DNA of 64,000 nt from Sipunculus nudus (GCA_026874595.1 CM049307.1:46435678-46499677), one strand, 5' to 3'. Shown: positions 21,093 through 34,403, numbered from the stretch's first letter. The notes: generated by a model from the letters alone, not told the origin. A program made the numbers and translations.

Positions 21093-22690
21093 TATCCCCA
21101 ACGCCTCAGCGGAGCGGGGGATTTGGTGATCAGCTCTGTCCGTCCGCCCGTAAACAATTTTATGCAGCGCGATATCTCAAAAAGTTTTACTCGGATCTAC
21201 TTCAAATTGTAGTAGCAGGTGCATCTTATCGGTCTCCAGAGCTGATTAGGTTTGGGTCACACTTGAATGATTTTTGAATTTTTATTAATTTTTTATGAAA
21301 AATTTTAAAGGGACATAATCAGGAGCTAAATTATGGCTATTCTTTCACACTCAGTTCAGATTTGCTTTATACAAATGTTTCCCTGCAATACCATCCCAGC
21401 ACATGGTCTCATTTCCTCGCATACGGCTGTTTAACACCTTGTTATGGCTCTGCGTGTTGGTAAACACGATCTGTTTACCATGACAAGGCCACGTGGCCGG
21501 AGGTCCGATTAACAGGGGCAACACGCTGTGATTCAGCCAGCAGAAACCTGTTTTTCATTTTTGAGGCCAAGTCAGGCCGGCATGGCCTGATTGACACGTG
21601 TTTTGGCCCAGTGATGCACATGGCCCCACGCACTGTGTTTATGTTGACACCTTTCATGGCGCCCGATCCACTGTTTTTAAAATTTGTTTACAGGAGAAAG
21701 CAAATAGTTTCAGGGCAATATTTTGGCAGGCATATACTTATGTTAAAGGGAAGAAGCTATTTTTCGTGTTAACTCAATATGCTTTAAGGGTGATTGGGCC
21801 CCTTTAACGTTTCATATGCGACGCGATATCTCGAAAAGTTTGACTAAGATCTACTTTCAATTATGGCAGCAGGTGCATCTTTGGGTCTCCAGAGTTGATT
21901 AGGTTTTGGTCACACTCGAATGATTTTCAGACTTTCTATACGCCTGTTTAGGACGGGGCGTATTATGGTATACCCAAAATCTCTCCGTCCATCCATCTGT
22001 TCATCCGTCCGTTAACTTTTAGTGTTGCCGCAGGGCTTTGATGGGTTTTCACGAAACTCACTCTAACTACTTAACAATAGATTGGCTCTCCTGAGTTCGA
22101 TTATAGGCAAAATCCCCACATATTTAACGAGGTCAGAGGTCACAAGACTATTTTGTGGTGTCGCCGCAATAACTTGCGAGAAATACGATGGATTTTTATC
22201 AAACTCAGCAGAAATTTTCAATATAATTTCTCGCCTAATTTCGATTTCCAGCATAATCCACGCACATTTCATAAGGTCAGAGGTCACACAACTCTGATGG
22301 CACCATGGGGACTTCCCAGAAATCTCAATAAACATATTTACCGATAGAGTTTCAAAATTCACGCCTATTAAACGAGGTCAGTGATCACCAGATCCACAAC
22401 GGGCGTATTATGCACGTTTGCAGTGCTTTTGCTATGAATTGTTTTATACAATATGTTTACATTTCACATGCGACAATATTTCTCAAAACGTTCTACTTTT
22501 AATTATAAAAGTAGGTGCATCCTATAAGTCACTTTCCGTTTTGGCAGCAGGTTAGGGTTCTCTGATTAAGCCTGCACAGGGTTTTCGGTCAGTTCTGTGA
22601 CCGTGAGGGTGTGTGTGTGTGTGTGTGTAATGGTGTGTGAACACATTTCTCACATTCCCGTTTGGCGGGGGTCCTCTGGACATTTTCTAG
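21093..22690 (+). mobile_element. Helitron-like element with nested insertions
   Basis: Left end TATCCCCAACGCCTCAGCGG, then AGCGGGGGAT, is a hairpin. Right end has TTTGGCGGGGG, the small hairpin GTCC-TCT-GGAC (22671-22681) and CTAG at 22687-22690 before T. Three units beginning GCGATATCTCAAAAAG or similar lie near 21170, 21820 and 22470. A TTAA-flanked MITE (21309-21803) sits in the first unit. A second GGGCGTATTATG-bounded insertion spans roughly 21940-22434. Confidence 0.5.
21309..21803. mobile_element. TTAA-flanked MITE (Kolobok/piggyBac-like target)
   Basis: Ends AGGGACATAATCAGG and, inverted, AGGGGCCCAATCACC, each directly preceded by TTAA (21305-21308, 21804-21807). A diverged copy lies inverted at 53263-53745. 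It is 495 bp with no transposase. The TTAA target fits Kolobok or piggyBac; the family is not settled. Confidence 0.6.
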
Positions 22691-22762
22691 TTCTTTGCAT
22701 TCTTTACTTTGCAACTAGACATTTAAATAAAAAGAGACCGATCCCAAGGTGGTAATGTTTGC

Positions 22763-22780
22763 GGGGGGGGGGGGGGGGGG
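22763..22780 (+). repeat. Poly-G tract (G18)
   Basis: Eighteen consecutive G, shortly after a (TG)n run at 22610-22628. Confidence 0.9.
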
Positions 22781-23368
22781 AGGATTTGAATGTGTGTGCA
22801 CATTTGTTTCTTTATAATGACTATAGTCCATTTCACCACCTGCTGTCCACCTGTTTTTTTGTAGATGATTCACTTAAAAGTTTATATTTTTCAATATTTT
22901 CCCAGAAAACAGCATATGGAAGTGACAACCTAATGTGGCAGTTAGGAATTTTACAATAAATCCCCCGTTTATGTTTCACAACATTTTAGTCGCTTTATCA
23001 TGATCTGGCAGATATGGTGTGTCCCTCCATAAGTAGCCATCTTTGTTTTAGCTGGTTATATTTTTTAGTGTGTTTACATGAGATCATCCCATCAGCCGCT
23101 GTCAGCTGAGGCTGTTTTTGCATGTGACCAATGACCTTGACCGCCGTAAGTGGGTCTGATATGTTGTAAAATGTAGACTGATTTCTCATATTTTCACAAA
23201 ATTATGTTACTCAAATAAGGCATTAGGTAGGAATTTAGTTACCTTGTTGAAAATTAGGTTCTGTAATCCTAACCTCTACACTAAAATTGTTTCCCTTGAA
23301 ATGTAACTAATAAAAATTTTCATAGCAAAAAACAGGTGGACATTAGGGGATGAAACGGACTATAGTAA

Positions 23369-23764
23369 AGCTGTTTCCATGTATCCGCAAAAAACGTATC
23401 CGCAAAAGACGTACGTACGTTCTATAGTGCGTAATCCGCAAAAACTGTTTCCATAAGTACGTACGTTTTTCTTGTGGATACCCTTTAACGTGCCTCTTCT
23501 TAAACTGCAAGGATGACAGGCAGGAAGAAGATCAATATGTCTCATCACACCCGGCGCCGGGGCACTGTAAGGAAATGTAGGCATTTTTGCCATCCGTAAA
23601 ACGGATAAATCGCTCACCGATCCGTTTCGATGCTGTCCGTTTTTGCGGATACGTTTGCGGAGCACGTTAAAACGTACATATGGAAACAGTTCATCTTAAA
23701 AAGAGGGATCACATTTTTTGCGTACGAGACGTACGTGATTTACGGATGAAAGGAAACACAGCTT
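23369..23764. mobile_element. Double foldback element (outer and inner inverted repeats)
   Basis: Outer ends AGCTGTTTCCATGTATCC and, inverted, AGCTGTGTTTCCTTTCATCC. Inner ends AACTGTTTCCAT (23443-23454) and ATGGAAACAGTT (23680-23691). The interior is rich in TATCCGCAAAA and CGTACGTACG. Outer and inner ends resemble each other, suggesting one copy inside another or an internal duplication. No coding seen. Confidence 0.55.
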
Positions 23765-26700
23765 CACTCATAGAAAAGTTTGGAACGTAACGACTGATCA
23801 GCGGCGCTCTCATTAGTCGGCTCATTAATACTGCTGATGAACAATCCCACTATGGTGCTCGGAAATTGCCGGGCCGCCTAGAAAACTGGTACTCAGTGCT
23901 CCGCTTTGCTTGATTAAACAGCGGATTTTCGCGACTAGGGATCGTAACGCAAGATAGTTCTGTGGAGCCGAAGACGGAACCATTTGGGTCACTTATTTGC
24001 GCATGCAAGAAATAAGTTAGTGCCACTCCGTTGGTAGGTTGGAAATAGATACTTTAAACTGCAGGTCGCTGCGGGTCCTCCAAAAGTAGTTTTTTAGCTT
24101 GTTTCTTAATATTACGATTGGTAGTATTAGGCTATGTAGGGGCCATTTAGACATGTTTTAATGGTGATTTCAAGGTCTTCTTTCTCCTTTGACCTAGCTT
24201 GTCCCGTTGCAAACCTTCCCAGAGACCTTCAGTAACTTCATCGGCATATATAATTATAATTCCATTGTGCATTATGGATTTCATAAACTACTGTAATAAA
24301 AGTGGGATGATTAATATGGACGACAGACAAAGGATGAACAGACCACTTACCATGATCCTTGGTGGGGCGCGTTGTCCAGATGTCCGGTAATTTCCTTCAA
24401 GTGTTGGTCATGAAGCTCCCATCATTATTCGTCGACAAATTAGGCCTTTGTGGGGAAACAGCTAATAAAACCATTTTGTGAGTATACATTTGCCATATAT
24501 TATTGTATATACGGCCCATGTGTACTCCCAAAACGGTTCTCTTTCTGTTTTCTCGAATAGTACCCTGCAAATTCTGTAAGATTCGAGCTAGCCTAAAGTC
24601 TGTACACGTTTACAAGGACTGCACGAAAGTCCAGTTGTATTGTCTGGTTACCGATGTGACGTCAACAATTACGTTGACTGGCATGCATTCACGTACATAA
24701 GTCACCTTGGTGAAGTTCCGGATGACGTTTCGCGCCAGTTTCAAACGTTCGATGTTTCACTGAAGAACGTCCACAGAGGGGATTCATTGTGTGCTTAATT
24801 ACCAAACATGGTGCTTTATGGGGTCAACGCAAAAGACGCTTTTCGGTCGGTCGTCTCGCGTCCAAGATCAAAACACATTTTATGTGTACGAAACAACCCT
24901 TGCGTCATATATACACTCGTTTAAAGTGACCCGAAACTTTGCAGAGAATGGATAACACCGAATTTGGTAGGCCTTTACTTTTTTTACAGTAAAAGCGACA
25001 TGGCGTAGGGACACTTTAAACGACTACAATAATAACGTTCCATAGATGGTGAACAGTCAGGAACATCATCCAGATACCTTTTTTTTGCCTTTCCTTACCG
25101 CACTTCCTGTCCTGCACACTGGACTTTCATATTAAATAACGTAACCTCACACCCCCTTTCTTGCAAGTCCAGCATAAGCAAGGTAAACATGAACTTCCGG
25201 AGGTTCCTGGTTACGTGGAGCAGTCGCAATTCAAACCTTATTGTTCTAAATAATCCATAAATATATAGGCAGAATTACTTCAGTATAATAAAGCGGTTTT
25301 CTCTGATATTCAAAGCGGTGGATAGAATAACATTCCAGGTTAACAGTACCACAATTCTGCCAAGCAATCTATACTCCATATACACCTGTATATATACTCT
25401 TTGATGAAAATAAAATTAAAACAAATTCTTGCGATAAGACCTTTTAATATATTATATAAATATAAAATTAAAAACATGAACTTCTACAGACATGTTTTTG
25501 TGACTGTTACTTATGCTATTGCATCATGTTACTGGTGCTGATGTAAGATGACAAGTTCAGGCTCTTTAACTTCTTTAAACAATCTTTAACATGTTGTGTG
25601 CTGCTGCAGTAATTACCAAGGGTCTTGTTTTAATTAAAGATTCTTGTCATAAAATCTTTAATCAGGACTTTGAACATTTCATGATTTTTTTGGGTCAGTA
25701 TTTAACAGAAACCTGTAAATTTATACTGTGAAGTTCTTGCTACATACACTGACTTGTGATAACCTTAAATTATTTGGATCACTTTCTCAGCATTTGCAGA
25801 GCATGGAAGATCTGTTTTTTTTCTGTAAATATGTAGCCCTAGTAGCTTAAATCCTTCATTGAATCATTTATCAAATAATAAGATTGAATTATATATTGAA
25901 TCCTTCCTTATTGATCCCCAAGGTGCATCCTTTATTTGAAAAGTCGGAAAAACTTGAGTAAAGGCATATACAGAATTTGCTAAACAATGGGGTAATACTT
26001 TTGCTGCATCCTGCTGATTTTAAACACTTTAAGTGACTCCTTGTCCGTTGTTTCAGATCAAAAACCTTGTAAAACATGAAATACAGCATCTCTGATTAAT
26101 TTTAACAAAAGATTGTATATTATTTTCTTTTATCCCATTTAAACCTAATACCAAAAATCGGTATCAAACAAAACAGAAAACCAAGAACTGGCATAATTAC
26201 ACAATTTAAATGGAATAAGGTTTTTAAGTCTTCCAGGCTCAGCAGTTGTTGAATGGGCAGCCTGACTGTTCGCCATGAAAGTAACTTGGTCCAAATCCAA
26301 GTATACCAGGTGTATTACTGGTATTTATCCTCAATTTAACTGTACTTGTATGCCGATGAAGATCTGTAACAGATCAAATAAAATCCATAGTCAGTGCTGT
26401 CTGTAGCAGTCCTGACACTACTCTGTCACAAGCCTTGGTTCAAGAAGTGATGTCCATGGCAAACTGACCTGAAACATAAAGAGTACACATTTTTTATTTA
26501 TTCCTAAGGTACAGAAATTTGATTACTTGCTAATCCACAGCTGAAGAGTTTAAATTCATATATTTAATAAATTGTTCCTTTGGATTAAGATATAAGAACA
26601 AATAAAAATATTTTGCACAATCAATGGCCTTTGAAAATATATATTTATATACATATTACTTTTCAGTCTGAAGATTCCTTTTCCCATTTACACCTATGTT

Positions 26701-27452
26701 AACATGGAGTTTAATTCAAGTAGAGTTCCTCTTTAAACATAGAAAAATGTTGACCAGATGCTTATTATATACAATTATCATGCACAAGGAACCATTCATA
26801 TAATTGTTTTTCAGTACATGAGGTTGTAATACTACTGGTACCCACTAATCTATGTTCATTTCATTAGGTCACACTGTCCATTTAATATTCAACACAGGTA
26901 ATAAAGCAATTCACTAAACTCTCAGTCAATGATTTGTCCACCATCAATTAACTGTGTCATTATTGGAGATGACACAAAAAGGTAACCAATGGTTTGATTC
27001 TTACACATGCATTGCTTATTCCCAGAAAAGCGGAAGCATAAATTCAAGAAATTTTAATAGGGCCAATAAAAGGAACTGGGTGCAACTATTTTGAGGCTAA
27101 GTGGATTGGGCATTTTCTTCACTAAACTGGGCAAGGATTGTGAGAGATGAATTCCTGCCTCCCCCGTTTCCTTGTACATATTAGTGGAAAGAAAAGTTAT
27201 TCATTAAAATTTAGCTGTAAGGTTGCAAGGCAGGGCCAAAATAAAGCCCTTCATATGGATGCCAAAGAAAATGTTAATTAGGCCTTCTGCTTGGAAGCAA
27301 TGCTGTTTTTGGATAGTATCTTACAAACCAGTTATAGGCTTCTTTAAATATGGGACAAATAGTCCATAGAATGTAAATTTGAACACCCCCCTAGGCCCCT
27401 ACCACATTAACTGAGACTGCTAAGAGCATTGTGTTTAATATAGGTGAGTGGT

Positions 27453-27667
27453 TTAGGGCAAAAACTGTTTAAAATTTATTAAAATCAAAATCCCTTTTAA
27501 GCTTGGCTCTGAATCCATAATCGTGAGCATGTTTTGTTGCTTTCTTGTAAAACGAATGTTTATTCTTCCCTTTACACTCCTTACCTCAAGTTCAGCATTA
27601 TTACAGTTTGTTAAGATATGGTCCTCATCCTCCATGACCAAGTCAAACTTCCCTTCTCTGTGTAATA
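27453..27667 (-). CDS. COIL: COIL exon 6: end of Tudor domain and C-terminus
   Basis: Acceptor tttatttttcag. Encodes VLHREGKFDLVMEDEDHI and continues to a stop at 27453. The GKFDLV motif is identical to human. The last ~30 residues have no clear human match, so a further splice cannot be excluded. Confidence 0.85.
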
Positions 27668-30600
27668 CTGAAAAATAAATACACCAGGAATTAGTGAAGT
27701 TACTGGTGACAGACATCAATAAGCATTGATTCTTATATTCAATTGAGCAATATACACAACTCACTGTGATACCAGCTGACATGTCTCTGCAAACTTCAGT
27801 AATTCACCTAAGGCAAGGTTAACATACCAATACTTAAATAAGTATTGAAGGTCCACTTATTTCCATCTTCAAATGATAAATATATTTTACCACTGTGTTT
27901 TTAAACGTGGACATTTGCGTATGTACTCACAAAAGTGAGTTGACAGCAAGGTTTTTCCCTTAAGAATACAGGATATTACAATAGGATTTACATATAACAA
28001 CACGTAACCTGTGTGTCAGAAACAACTCACCATCTTTGGGGTCATGTAACTTCATACTGACCAGTCCTGAGACAGAGCTGTAACCCAGCACCACCGCCCT
28101 CTACAAAGACACAGAAATGAATGGTTAACATATTTAGCTGACTGCAGTGAACATCTGAGTTTTATGTAGTGACTTTGGCCGTCATGTGTCACATGATGTG
28201 ACCTTGTTAATTTTGCATATTCCTTTGACCCGTAGATTTTTTTTTACTGTTATCTGAATTTCGTTTTTATTCGTCAAACTTATAAAGGTATTTGTGAAAC
28301 TTATGAACAGAACACAGAAATGTATGCCTTAACATTGGTGATATATTGAAATTATATGCATGCAAAATGGGGCAAAAGGTAAACATTCAAATCAAACATA
28401 ACTTATTTTACACATACACTGAAATACCAAATCCACCCTATCCCATTCACACACTGTATCATAGAGGACAGCATTCTCAGAATCATATCTCAGTAAAGTT
28501 ACCTTGTAATTTGACACCTCTGGAGTGTAATCTGCACTCATTTCTAGTACCTGAAAAGTACAATAAATACATTTTTATCTATGAATGACCAAGGCTCTAA
28601 CCAGTTTCCTGAATTATTTAGGAATTTTATGGGAGCCCTTTGGACAAAAATAAAGGCATTAATAGACATTTCCAGCCAGAAATACAGGAAAAATATAGGA
28701 GTTTTCACTGCAACATCAAGTTTTACTTGGCTACTGTACATGACAATTGGTTTTCCAAGCCACATCTAAAATTTGATTTACCTGGTTTAGATGGGTGTAC
28801 TTGTCTGGCTGCAACACTTATGTGCACATTTTAACAAAAGGGTGGAATGTTTTCCATGATCCCATGTCTTTATAACAATAATTATTTGATAATAACAGTT
28901 CTAGTGGAAATATGATAGTGCAGTGAAAAAATATGGGAAAAAACAGGAGAGTATGGTGTAACCCTGGAAAGTACAGGAGACTATTTCAGCACAGGAAAAT
29001 ATAGGAAAAATGTATCAGTGCAAGCCCTGGATGATGTAACATATAACTACGAACTGGTAAAGCAAATTCTGAATTTAAAACTCATCACAGCATTGTATAC
29101 AATACACTTAAATTTCCACGAACATATAAATAGCAGAAAAATTTTAAAAGTAGAAAAAATATAATTTTCGTCTGTACAGATTCACATATACATAGGAATC
29201 TAAGCTTACTGATTCCTCTATCAAATTCACTTCTCTTTTACCAACATGGGGCCATCCAAAGAATTGGTTCTGAGCCCCCCCTAATATTGACACCTCTTCT
29301 TTAATAAGGTCAAACCTGTTAAACACAAGTTTCATTAGTGTCCATGTTGTACTGTTTGTATTGATACACTCTGATGTTACTGGTTACCTTGTACACAATC
29401 TGGTCTCCAGCCACAGGTGGGCCTTGTAAAAGCTGACACTTTGTGTAGTCTATAGGTTTGATATCAGGGACTTTGTTGTCACTGTTTTCTATGTGGTGCT
29501 GGCTGTCTTTTTGTCCCTCTCCATCGCCATCTTCATCATTCACTTGGTTAACATGTTCCAGAGAATCAGCAGAAACTATGCTGGGTCTTGCTTTTTCTGG
29601 ATCTGAAGAACACTAGAATAAAAGGTTCAAATATATATGTTAGTTTTTAATTACAATATCTTAAATAAGTGAACAGATGAAATTCATAACATGTAAATGT
29701 TGTGGAAGATTATTCAAAGGCTTTGTAAAGTGAATGGTGCCACAGTGATTCCTTTGTACAACATCTTTAGCTTTAGGGAACTAACATAACATCCCTGTTG
29801 GATGACCAAAGCTGATAAATTAGGACATAAAAAACTTAATCATGAATTACTGCCTTGACAGAGTTAATGGAAGTGCCAAAAATATGATATACCCACTGCC
29901 TCATTCAAGAAAACAACAAATTAAGAAGGTTCTTACCTTGAGCACAACAGATTTATTAGTGTTGACTGTTGCAAGTTGATCTTCCTTGCTGAGGAATGAT
30001 TGTTTTGGTCTCCGTCTCTGAAACACCTGGACTTCGGACATCAGAGAGCACCCCTGCGGTGTCCCTGCATGCTTCCATTTATTAAGCTGTTTCTTATCAT
30101 ACCTGACAGCATGGTCAACCTGTGAGGCTTTTGATCCTGTATATCCCTTATGTGACTGACTATCTACCGATAACAACTCAGGATCCTCTCCGTTAACCTT
30201 CTGACCTTCATTTCTCGAGTCTCTCACCTGTCCCAACGAAGCACCTTCGTCGTTTACATGAACAACAGTGGGGCTTGCTAGTTTATATGACACATCATCT
30301 TCTTCTTCTGTGTCAAAAAACACATGGCCGGTGTTGTTGCTTGATTTAACATCAGGAACGTCCCACATGCTGTATTTACCTTTACCAGAAGTTGACTTAC
30401 TTGTATATCCTTGGCTGTCAAATGAAATGTTCACAGACATATCTGGAGGGTTTGTACTATCTATTTGCTGACTTTTCCTTTTTCTAGTCCTCTTTCTCTT
30501 CCTCTTTCTTTTAACCTGTTCAACAGTTTCTGTTACACTATCATCTGCATTATCTTCCTCAATGTTAAGATGACTGTGTTTTTCATTTTCTGTGTTATTT

Positions 30601-33172
30601 ACCATTTGTTTGCTATTTAATTTAGTTCCTAAACTGCTGCTGCTTTTACCAGCACTTGAGATGTGGGCTTCACTCTCTGCAGTGTGGGTGGAATATTTCT
30701 GCTGCCCGGTGACAGTCTTGCTTCCTGTTGCTGTGAGATCTGAACCTTTTTCTTGTGAATATAAAGGGCTTTTTCCAGTAAAGTCAGATTTTATCTTACT
30801 TTTACCTTTATGGGCCTCTTTAGAAGTTTTATCATTATTTCTACCTGGTGTCTGTTCTTGACATCCTACGTCTTGTTTTGATGCATTAACAACTTCAGCT
30901 GTATTGTCCTGTACTGATTGTTCAGGTAATTTGCTAGTCTTTTTGTGTTTCTTTTTAACACTCTTTGACTCCACTTCTTCTTTGGCAACATGAGATAACA
31001 CATCAGCATCATCATCATTCCTGTGATGTTTGTGTTTTTTCTTTTTCTTCTTTTTCTTTGGTTCATCAACATCAGATTCTCTCACTTTATCTTTTCTTCG
31101 TTTTCTTTTCCCATGAACTATTGTCTCATCATCACTGGTCTGCTTTGGCTCAGTGTGTGGTACAGCTGCCTTCTTGACTATAAAACACTGTGTGTCTGCC
31201 AGTCGTTCTGTGCATTTCTCTTGATCATCCACCAAATTTCCTGTGTGGTCGATTATGATTCTGAAAAAAAGGAGATTAATTACTCATTAACTATTTGATA
31301 GTGACTGTAACACCTTTTACCTGTACTTACTCCAAAAGAGATGAGGAGGTTCAAACACAATGACCACATATATCTTAATAATGGAAATGAATTTCTTACC
31401 AAGATCTTTCAGTACATTTATATTTATTCATTTTATGGGGCACTATAGGTAATATATTCTGAAATACTGCACATAAAAGAACAAAAAATGCACATAAGAA
31501 TCATGAGTGTGAACATTACTTTTGTAAATTATCAAATACACACTAGATCTGTAAAATGAAAGATATTTAGAATGATCAGTTATTAGAGCTTCCCTCATTA
31601 CTGGTTAAATTACTAAAAGTCTGTAGAAGAAAAAATTCCTCAATAATTTTTTTTATCATGGCCAGTGAGGTTGCCAGACTAATGTAATGTTTATTAGAAA
31701 TTGGTTCAAGAGTTTGGGTGGACAGGCTAAGAAACTTTGATCACCCAGAGTGTCGTGTAATTTTCAGTGCAACTAAATAAAGACAACCATGAGCCCCTGT
31801 TCACAAAGAATAGGTGCTGGTTCTGACTTGAGGCGTATCTGTAAAATAGGATGGTGGACCACATATCTGACAGGGCATATTTAAGAATTTTATCATTATT
31901 CCATGTCCATTTTTCTTATGGCAGGCCTTATTTCCACTAGACGACTGATGAAAGTGAATTTCTTAACTTACAAACATTTAACATTTCTATAATATATATA
32001 TAGGGTGTGGAAATAAGTATTCTTTATTTAAACTTCCAGGGGGAGTGGAAATGAACCTCCCTTATTTCCACTCCCTGGGGGAGTAGAAACTAGCACCTTT
32101 TTCTTATATTCTTGAAGGAAAAATAAATAAAATATGTCAGTAAGGTATTTGAGCACAGGAAATGAGCCTGACTTACAAAAAAGTTGCATCAATTTTCCAT
32201 GTACCAGTAATTCATTACAATAACCTTTAAACTATTAACTTGATCAATATCATGCAAAGGTTTTCCTCTGCAGTATAGTGACCTTGAATATAAATTTTCA
32301 TAAAGCTGTAGCCACAAGTTGAAGAAAATTTGGATAATAAGCTGGTAACTTCTTTCAAGCACTGAATTCTTAAAGATACAAAGCCAGGTACATCAATAAT
32401 GCAAAATCACGTATAACTGGATATAATTCCATTGTTGACATTTGGGTAGAATAAACTCTAATTTCATACATAATTATATATAAAATATTTAAATTTTATC
32501 AATAACATAAAAGGTTGAATACCTTTATTAAAAAAATAACATTATAATCTTTAAAATCTTGTTTCTCTGTTTATAATTCATTTCATAATTCATTCACAGG
32601 ACATTCAGTGATTTACATGTTTGGTTACAGTGCAACATTCTTATTTTATTTGGGTTTTAGACCGATAATTGAAGCAGAACTGTCTCGTGTATAAACTAGT
32701 ATTATTGAGTTTATGTATATATATATATATATATATCGTGGGCATCAAATTTCATCAAATTTATTTTAATTCTGTTGAAATTAAAAAAAAAACAAAGGTA
32801 TTAGATCACAACTGTGCAGCAGAAATGACTTCAGAAAATCATGAACACATCTGTTCAAACAACTCTATTATCTGGCATATACTATGTGTGTGTGTGGGGG
32901 GGGGGGGGAACTGTCTGTCACCTGACACTCTCCCCGTCACGCAGGATCGTCGCGTCCTCGAAATCGGGAAGAATAGACCCGTCAAGTTGAAGTCGACAGT
33001 CCGCCGCACGCCAGCGGTAACGTTCAGCCAGCTGTAGCTTTAATTCTCCTATGGTCTTTGTTTTATCAGGTCGGATCAGGGTCCAGTACGATTTTTCTTG
33101 GTCTTTCGTTGGGTCAGGAATACCCCAAACACGAATCCGAAAGCTTTGCATGCTCTCCATGGGCGCAGCCAT
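27453..33172 (-). CDS. COIL: Coilin, Cajal-body scaffold protein
   Basis: Six exons on the minus strand: 33172-32922, 31260-29937, 29612-29388, 28550-28503, 28100-28031, 27667-27453 (2133 nt, 710 residues). All junctions are GT-AG and in phase. Start ATG 33172 sits in CAACATGGCTGC. Residues 1-95 match the coilin ubiquitin-like self-association domain (SFRIRVWG, LQLDGSILPDF, DATILRDGESVRI). The middle, residues about 95-560, is low complexity with basic NLS-like runs (KRKRRKDK, PKKKKKKKKHKHHR, KRKRKRKRTRKRK). Residues about 580-665 match the atypical Tudor domain of coilin: YTKCQLLQGPPVAGD, LEMSADYTPEVSNYK, REGKFDLV, alignable with the human [23 protein letters not shown] and GKFDLVY regions. 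I see no arginine-glycine box like the human one. Coilin nucleates Cajal bodies where snRNPs mature. The C-terminal tail after FDLV is less certain. Confidence 0.93.
28031..28100 (-). CDS. COIL: COIL exon 5: Tudor segment (70 nt)
   Basis: Acceptor gtctttgtag, donor GATG|gtgagt. Encodes RAVVLGYSSVSGLVSMKL, then HDPKD. It corresponds to the GRILSHNPETQQVDIEIL strand pair of human coilin. Confidence 0.9.
28503..28550 (-). CDS. COIL: COIL exon 4: Tudor segment (48 nt)
   Basis: Acceptor tacttttcag, donor AAG|gtaact. Encodes VLEMSADYTPEVSNYK, aligning with [16 protein letters not shown] of human coilin. Confidence 0.93.
29388..29612 (-). CDS. COIL: COIL exon 3: acidic linker and start of Tudor domain
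   Basis: Acceptor ttttattctag, donor AAG|gtaacc, phase 0 at both ends, 75 codons. It ends in PPVAGDQIVYK, which aligns with PQVGEKIAFK of human coilin. Confidence 0.93.
29937..31260 (-). CDS. COIL: COIL exon 2: long low-complexity middle region
   Basis: Acceptor ttttttttcag, first base completes Arg (SVRIIIDHTGN), donor AAG|gtaaga. It holds 441 codons rich in Lys, Ser, Asp and Glu with two polybasic clusters. Most antisense reading frames in this interval are shadows of it. Confidence 0.92.
32922..33172 (-). CDS. COIL: COIL exon 1: N-terminal self-association domain
   Basis: Starts MAAPMESMQSFRIRVWG. Donor AG|gtgaca at 32921, ending in phase 2. The open frame runs 60 codons further upstream, but MAAP is the first ATG that fits the family start. 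Confidence 0.9.
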
Positions 33173-33519
33173 GTTGGAAGAATGGTGGGAAAACTTGCAT
33201 CTAGCGCCATCTACTGTGATTCTAAAGACACAGTCCTCCGAGTTGGTTACGTGTTTACAACGTAATTTATTTTTACCCAGCCCATGAGCGGGAGGTGTCC
33301 TGTCAGGACCCCCAACAACTTTTGTTCTGGGTTTTAAACCAATTTTTCTCACCTGGACTCCTGCCTTCTGAATATAGGGACTTTTATCTAAGTTTAGGTT
33401 TTCTTATTAGACTTGCTGCAATCTTGCAGCGCTGACTTATATAGTAAACAATACAAGCACAGATAAATGGAGTCCGTACGTGGCGGACTATTATTAGACT
33501 TGCTGCATGGGAAAGCCTG

Positions 33520-34095
33520 GGTTGGACCTAGCCGCCGACGGAGACGCAATAGAACAGTTATTTAAGTCTTACGCGTCGCCGGCCCACCAAAGAGTTCATT
33601 GGGATTATAGTACGAAACGATCTGTTACTCTTGGAAAGGAAATAGTTCCTATGGTTGTAGCATGCAAATGTTTACATAACATTATTTATTGGAAGGTCTG
33701 TAATCTCAAATAACCATTCAGGAAAGCATAAAACGCCTGTAACATCAATAGTTGGTTTATTTGTCAAGAGATAAATGAAGCATATACAGCCCGGTAGCTA
33801 TTTTGTATTTATTGCGGCATCCCTATTTAATATATCAGGTCTGTGTTCTATTCTGTATATATTTTCAGTTCCTTTGTGCAAAATAGTGCTATGAATAGGA
33901 CACACTTTTTTAATGATCAAATGTTCAGTACACATAGATGTATCGAACATTAATCAAAGGAAATCGCACAGTTGTGTATATGGACTGTTATAATCCTAGC
34001 AAACTGCAGGGTTATCTATGGACTCCACAATGCACCAGTCACTAAAAAAAGCAAATGTGGAGTCCATTCTTATGGGCTAGGTTGGACCCAGCTAT
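33520..34095 (+). repeat. Dispersed repeat with inverted partner at 37860-37975
   Basis: CCGCCGACGGAGACGCAATA at its left and CAGTCACTAAAAAAAGCAAA with GTCCATTCTTATGGGC at its right match, inverted, the segment at 37860-37975, which lacks the ~440 bp between them. This makes the 69-codon frame at 33507 repeat sequence rather than a gene. Confidence 0.5.
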
Positions 34096-34228
34096 GCAGG
34101 CCTGTAACGCAAACAAATCTCCTTTCTTCTTCCTGAATGGAGGCTGAATGGATCCACCCTTGGTGCTTGTTGTGATGTCTCAAATATAAATCAATTAATC
34201 CTTATTGCATATATATGACAATGTCGTG

Positions 34229-34229
34229 A

Positions 34230-34284
<55 letters not shown>

Positions 34285-34403
34285 TAGGCATATTTTTATA
34301 AAGAGATTTAAAGTATATATGATTTTATTTTAAAAATTATTTATTTTCTTTTTTTCAGAGAGACTATTAATTTAGGAAAAACAATTTTAAATTAGGAAAA
34401 CTA

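Larger units (their letters stand above)
22691..27452. other. Intergenic between Helitron-like DNA and the coilin 3' end
   Basis: Holds the foldback element at 23369-23764 and a repeat copy at 24650-24780. From about 25400 the sequence becomes AT-rich and non-repetitive, and may include coilin 3' UTR close to 27452. No exon recognised. Confidence 0.5.

Noticed and set aside
33507-33713. 69-codon frame divergent from coilin as a partner gene
   Set aside because: Its first part recurs inverted at 37860-37975, so it belongs to a dispersed repeat.
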